From assembly GCF_002848345.1 (NCBI RefSeq), contig NZ_CP025429.1, positions 1,550,001 through 1,614,000 on the forward strand: a DNA stretch of 64,000 bases, in the 5' to 3' direction. A program made the position numbers and the translations under genes. The notes beneath the pieces were generated by a model, which was not told the origin of the DNA, did no database searches, and saw only the letters and a list, made by a program, of their open reading frames with translations. The DNA is from Chromobacterium sp. ATCC 53434 (GTDB taxonomy: Bacteria > Pseudomonadota > Gammaproteobacteria > Burkholderiales > Chromobacteriaceae). The first letter of the stretch is position 1. The number at the start of each line of letters is the position of its first letter. Below, piece after piece: positions 62,373 to 64,000 of the stretch.

Positions 62373-62625
62373 CGGGCGGCGGGCGGGCGCCGCCATTCTG
62401 AACCGTCTTTGCATGTCGGAACGCCCGCGCGCGGCGCTTGCGGGGTCCGGCGCTCCGGGGATGGAGGGCGCCTGAGTTGCCGCGGATTTATGCGATAAAG
62501 CTAATCCTCGGCACGAATCTTGTGTAATCTTCATAAGGGCATCGGTTGTTTCCTGATCGCAGGGGGCCGGTGCCGGCATTGCATGATGCGGGTGATTGTT
62601 CTGCTTGTCAGTGAAATGGATATCC
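62373..62625 (+). promoter_or_regulatory. Intergenic region between the T3SS and the chemosensory genes
   Basis: No gene seen. GC-rich self-complementary stretches near 62373-62400 (GGCGGCGGGCGGGCGCCGCC) may end the translocon transcript. The AT-richer part around 62490-62540 probably holds the cheW promoter. No T3SS palindrome is present, so cheW is likely outside the T3SS regulon. Confidence 0.4.
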
Positions 62626-63096
62626 ATGGCATTCGATAGCAAATCATTGCTTTCCGTACTGTTGTGCCGCAGTGGCCATCGTCTGTGCGCGCTGCCGTTG
62701 ACGCATGTGCGCGAAATCATGCGCGCCTTGCCGGTCGACCCGGTACCGGCGATGTCCGACTTCCTGCTGGGACTGGCGCTGATACGCGGCGCCCCGGTGC
62801 CGGTGCTCGATTGCGCGCGTCTGGTGGGTTCGGCGCTGTCGACGCGGATATCGCGCTTCGTCACGCTGACGCTGGGCGAACGCCAGTTGGCGCTGGCGGT
62901 GGACGGCGTCGTCGGCGTGCGGCAACTGCCGGCCGCCACGCTGGCCGACATCGCTCCGTTGCTGGACGGCAGCGATGACGGCCTGGTGCAGTCGATCGCG
63001 ACGCTCGACGCCGAGTTGCTGCTGGTGCTGCGCGCCGGCCGCATGGTTCCGGAGGACATGTGGGACGCCCTGGCGGCCGGGGATGGCGCGATATGA
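62626..63096 (+). CDS. cheW: CheW-like chemosensory coupling protein
   Basis: A 156-residue CheW-domain protein: LLSVLLCRSGHRLCALPL, VREIMRALPVDPVP, the loop FLLGLALIRGAPVPVLD and the C-terminal ALAVDGVVGVRQL are typical. It couples chemoreceptors to a CheA kinase. It overlaps cheR by 4 bases, as in Wsp- or Frz-like alternative chemosensory operons rather than the classical flagellar cluster, but only two genes are visible. Start at MAFDSKS; the upstream frame extends into the promoter. Confidence 0.9.
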   Translation: MAFDSKSLLSVLLCRSGHRLCALPLTHVREIMRALPVDPVPAMSDFLLGLALIRGAPVPVLDCARLVGSALSTRISRFVTLTLGERQLALAVDGVVGVRQLPAATLADIAPLLDGSDDGLVQSIATLDAELLLVLRAGRMVPEDMWDALAAGDGAI

Positions 63097-64000
63097 ATAT
63101 CGAACCGTCGTCCCCGCTGGTGGCGCAATTCCGCGATCTGATCGCCGACCGTCTTGGCTTGCAATTCGACGAAACCAAGCTGGGCAATCTGGCGCGGGTG
63201 CTGAGCCGGCATGGCGGCAAGGACATGCCGGCCTACCTGGCGATGTTGGCGGCGGAGCCCGAGCGCTCCGAGGTCCTGCATAGGCTCGCCGTCGATCTGA
63301 CCGTCACCGAAACCTATTTCTACCGGAATTTCGAGCAGATTCAGGCCTTCGCCGAGGTGGCGATGCCGGCTTGCCTGCTGGCGCGCGGCGGCCTGCCCGT
63401 GCGCGTGCTGTCGGCCGGCTGCGCCTCGGGGGAGGAACCGTACACGCTGGCGATCGCCGCTCGCGAGGCCGCGGGCCTGGGCCCGGGCAGCGTGTGGATA
63501 CGCGCGATCGACGCCAATCCCGCCATGCTGGCCAAGGCCGGATCGGCGCGCTACTCGGCCTGGTCGCTGCGCGAAGTGAACCCCGCGATGCGGGAGCGCT
63601 GGTTCGCGCGCGACGGCGAGCTCTACGCGCTGAACGATGGCGTGCGTCGGTCGGTGCGGTTCGAGCAGCGCAATCTGGCGCAGGAGGACGCGGAATTATG
63701 GGCGCCCGACAGCTACGACATCGTATTTTGCCGCAATGTGCTGATGTACTTCAGTCCGGAGCAGGCCCAGGCCGCCGTGGCGCGGATCGTGGGCGCGATG
63801 GCGCCCGGCGGCTATCTGTTCCTGGGCCACGCGGAAACACTGCGCGGCCTGTCTAACGATTTCCATCTCTGCCATACCCATGCCACCTTCTATTATCGGC
63901 GCAAGCTGCAAGCCGACGAGCCGGCCCCGGCGATGCAAGCCGGCCCACCGGCATGGACGGAGGAGCCATTCCGACCATTGTTGCCGAATGATCCGGCATG
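63093..64000 (+). CDS. cheR: CheR-type chemoreceptor methyltransferase, 3' end outside window
   Basis: The ATG at 63093 overlaps the cheW stop (ATATGA) and the frame stays open to the window edge (302 codons visible). The N-terminal helical domain (about 10-75) is followed by TVTETYFYRN, the SAM-binding LSAGCASGEEPYTLAI (about 110) and FCRNVLMYF (about 213), all diagnostic of CheR. It methylates Glu residues of chemoreceptors. Sequence continues past the normal CheR end (about residue 270) with a Pro/Ala-rich linker, which suggests a C-terminal TPR extension as in WspC-type CheR; that part is not visible. Confidence 0.92.
   Translation, partial: MNIEPSSPLVAQFRDLIADRLGLQFDETKLGNLARVLSRHGGKDMPAYLAMLAAEPERSEVLHRLAVDLTVTETYFYRNFEQIQAFAEVAMPACLLARGGLPVRVLSAGCASGEEPYTLAIAAREAAGLGPGSVWIRAIDANPAMLAKAGSARYSAWSLREVNPAMRERWFARDGELYALNDGVRRSVRFEQRNLAQEDAELWAPDSYDIVFCRNVLMYFSPEQAQAAVARIVGAMAPGGYLFLGHAETLRGLSNDFHLCHTHATFYYRRKLQADEPAPAMQAGPPAWTEEPFRPLLPNDPA

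Noticed and set aside
62373..62625. Possible short ORF before cheW
   Set aside because: GC-rich palindromic and promoter-like sequence with no credible start and ribosome-binding site.

Overview
The window looks like a chromosomal segment of a GC-rich betaproteobacterium, most likely Chromobacterium or a close relative in the Chromobacteriaceae. This is inferred from a complete SPI-2-type type III secretion system (T3SS) resembling the Chromobacterium violaceum Cpi-2 island, GC-rich codon use, a chitin-active LPMO and a chemotaxis operon. The species call is inference; no database was searched.

Left part (1-13.4 kb). The 3' end of a very large contact-dependent inhibition exoprotein (CdiA) runs in from outside the window. 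It switches at a VENN motif into an AT-rich toxin tip and is followed at once by a small immunity gene. Next come a metabolic cassette (a LysR regulator divergent from an MFS exporter, an aldo/keto reductase and an Old Yellow Enzyme) and a divergent LysE exporter / Lrp regulator pair.

T3SS part 1 (13.4-30.6 kb). A tightly overlapping minus-strand operon runs ssaM-like, sctV, N, O, P, Q, R, S, T, U and a lytic transglycosylase. Divergent from it is an SsrA-like hybrid histidine kinase, convergent with an SsrB-like response regulator. Divergent from the regulator is a plus-strand operon: ssaB-position gene, sctC, sctD, ssaE, sctL.

AT-rich insert (30.6-49.7 kb). Two giant genes (2296 and 2768 codons) of unknown function lie between the two halves of the T3SS. 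They have no Sec signal, Ser/Thr/Asn-rich N-termini and a comparable multidomain layout. Between them is a dead second copy of sctL, cut by an intact IS630-family element and bordered by a 5'-truncated IS256-family transposase. A diverged repeat of about 215 bp follows the terminator of each giant gene. The giants are good candidates for island-encoded T3SS effectors or toxins.

T3SS part 2 (49.7-62.4 kb). After an AA10 LPMO and a small secreted protein comes a minus-strand operon: araC-type regulator, sctF, G, I, J, K, a 30-codon ORF and sctW. Divergent from it is the translocon operon: three paralogous EspA/SseB-type filament genes, a coiled-coil protein, an SscA-like chaperone, an SseC-like translocator, a second membrane-active protein, an SseD-like translocator and an SseE-like protein. 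The right edge holds cheW and the start of cheR.

A shared 16-bp palindrome (consensus TCAGGTSAWCACCTGA) sits in all three divergent promoter regions of the T3SS. It is the best candidate for a common operator tying the scattered operons into one regulon.
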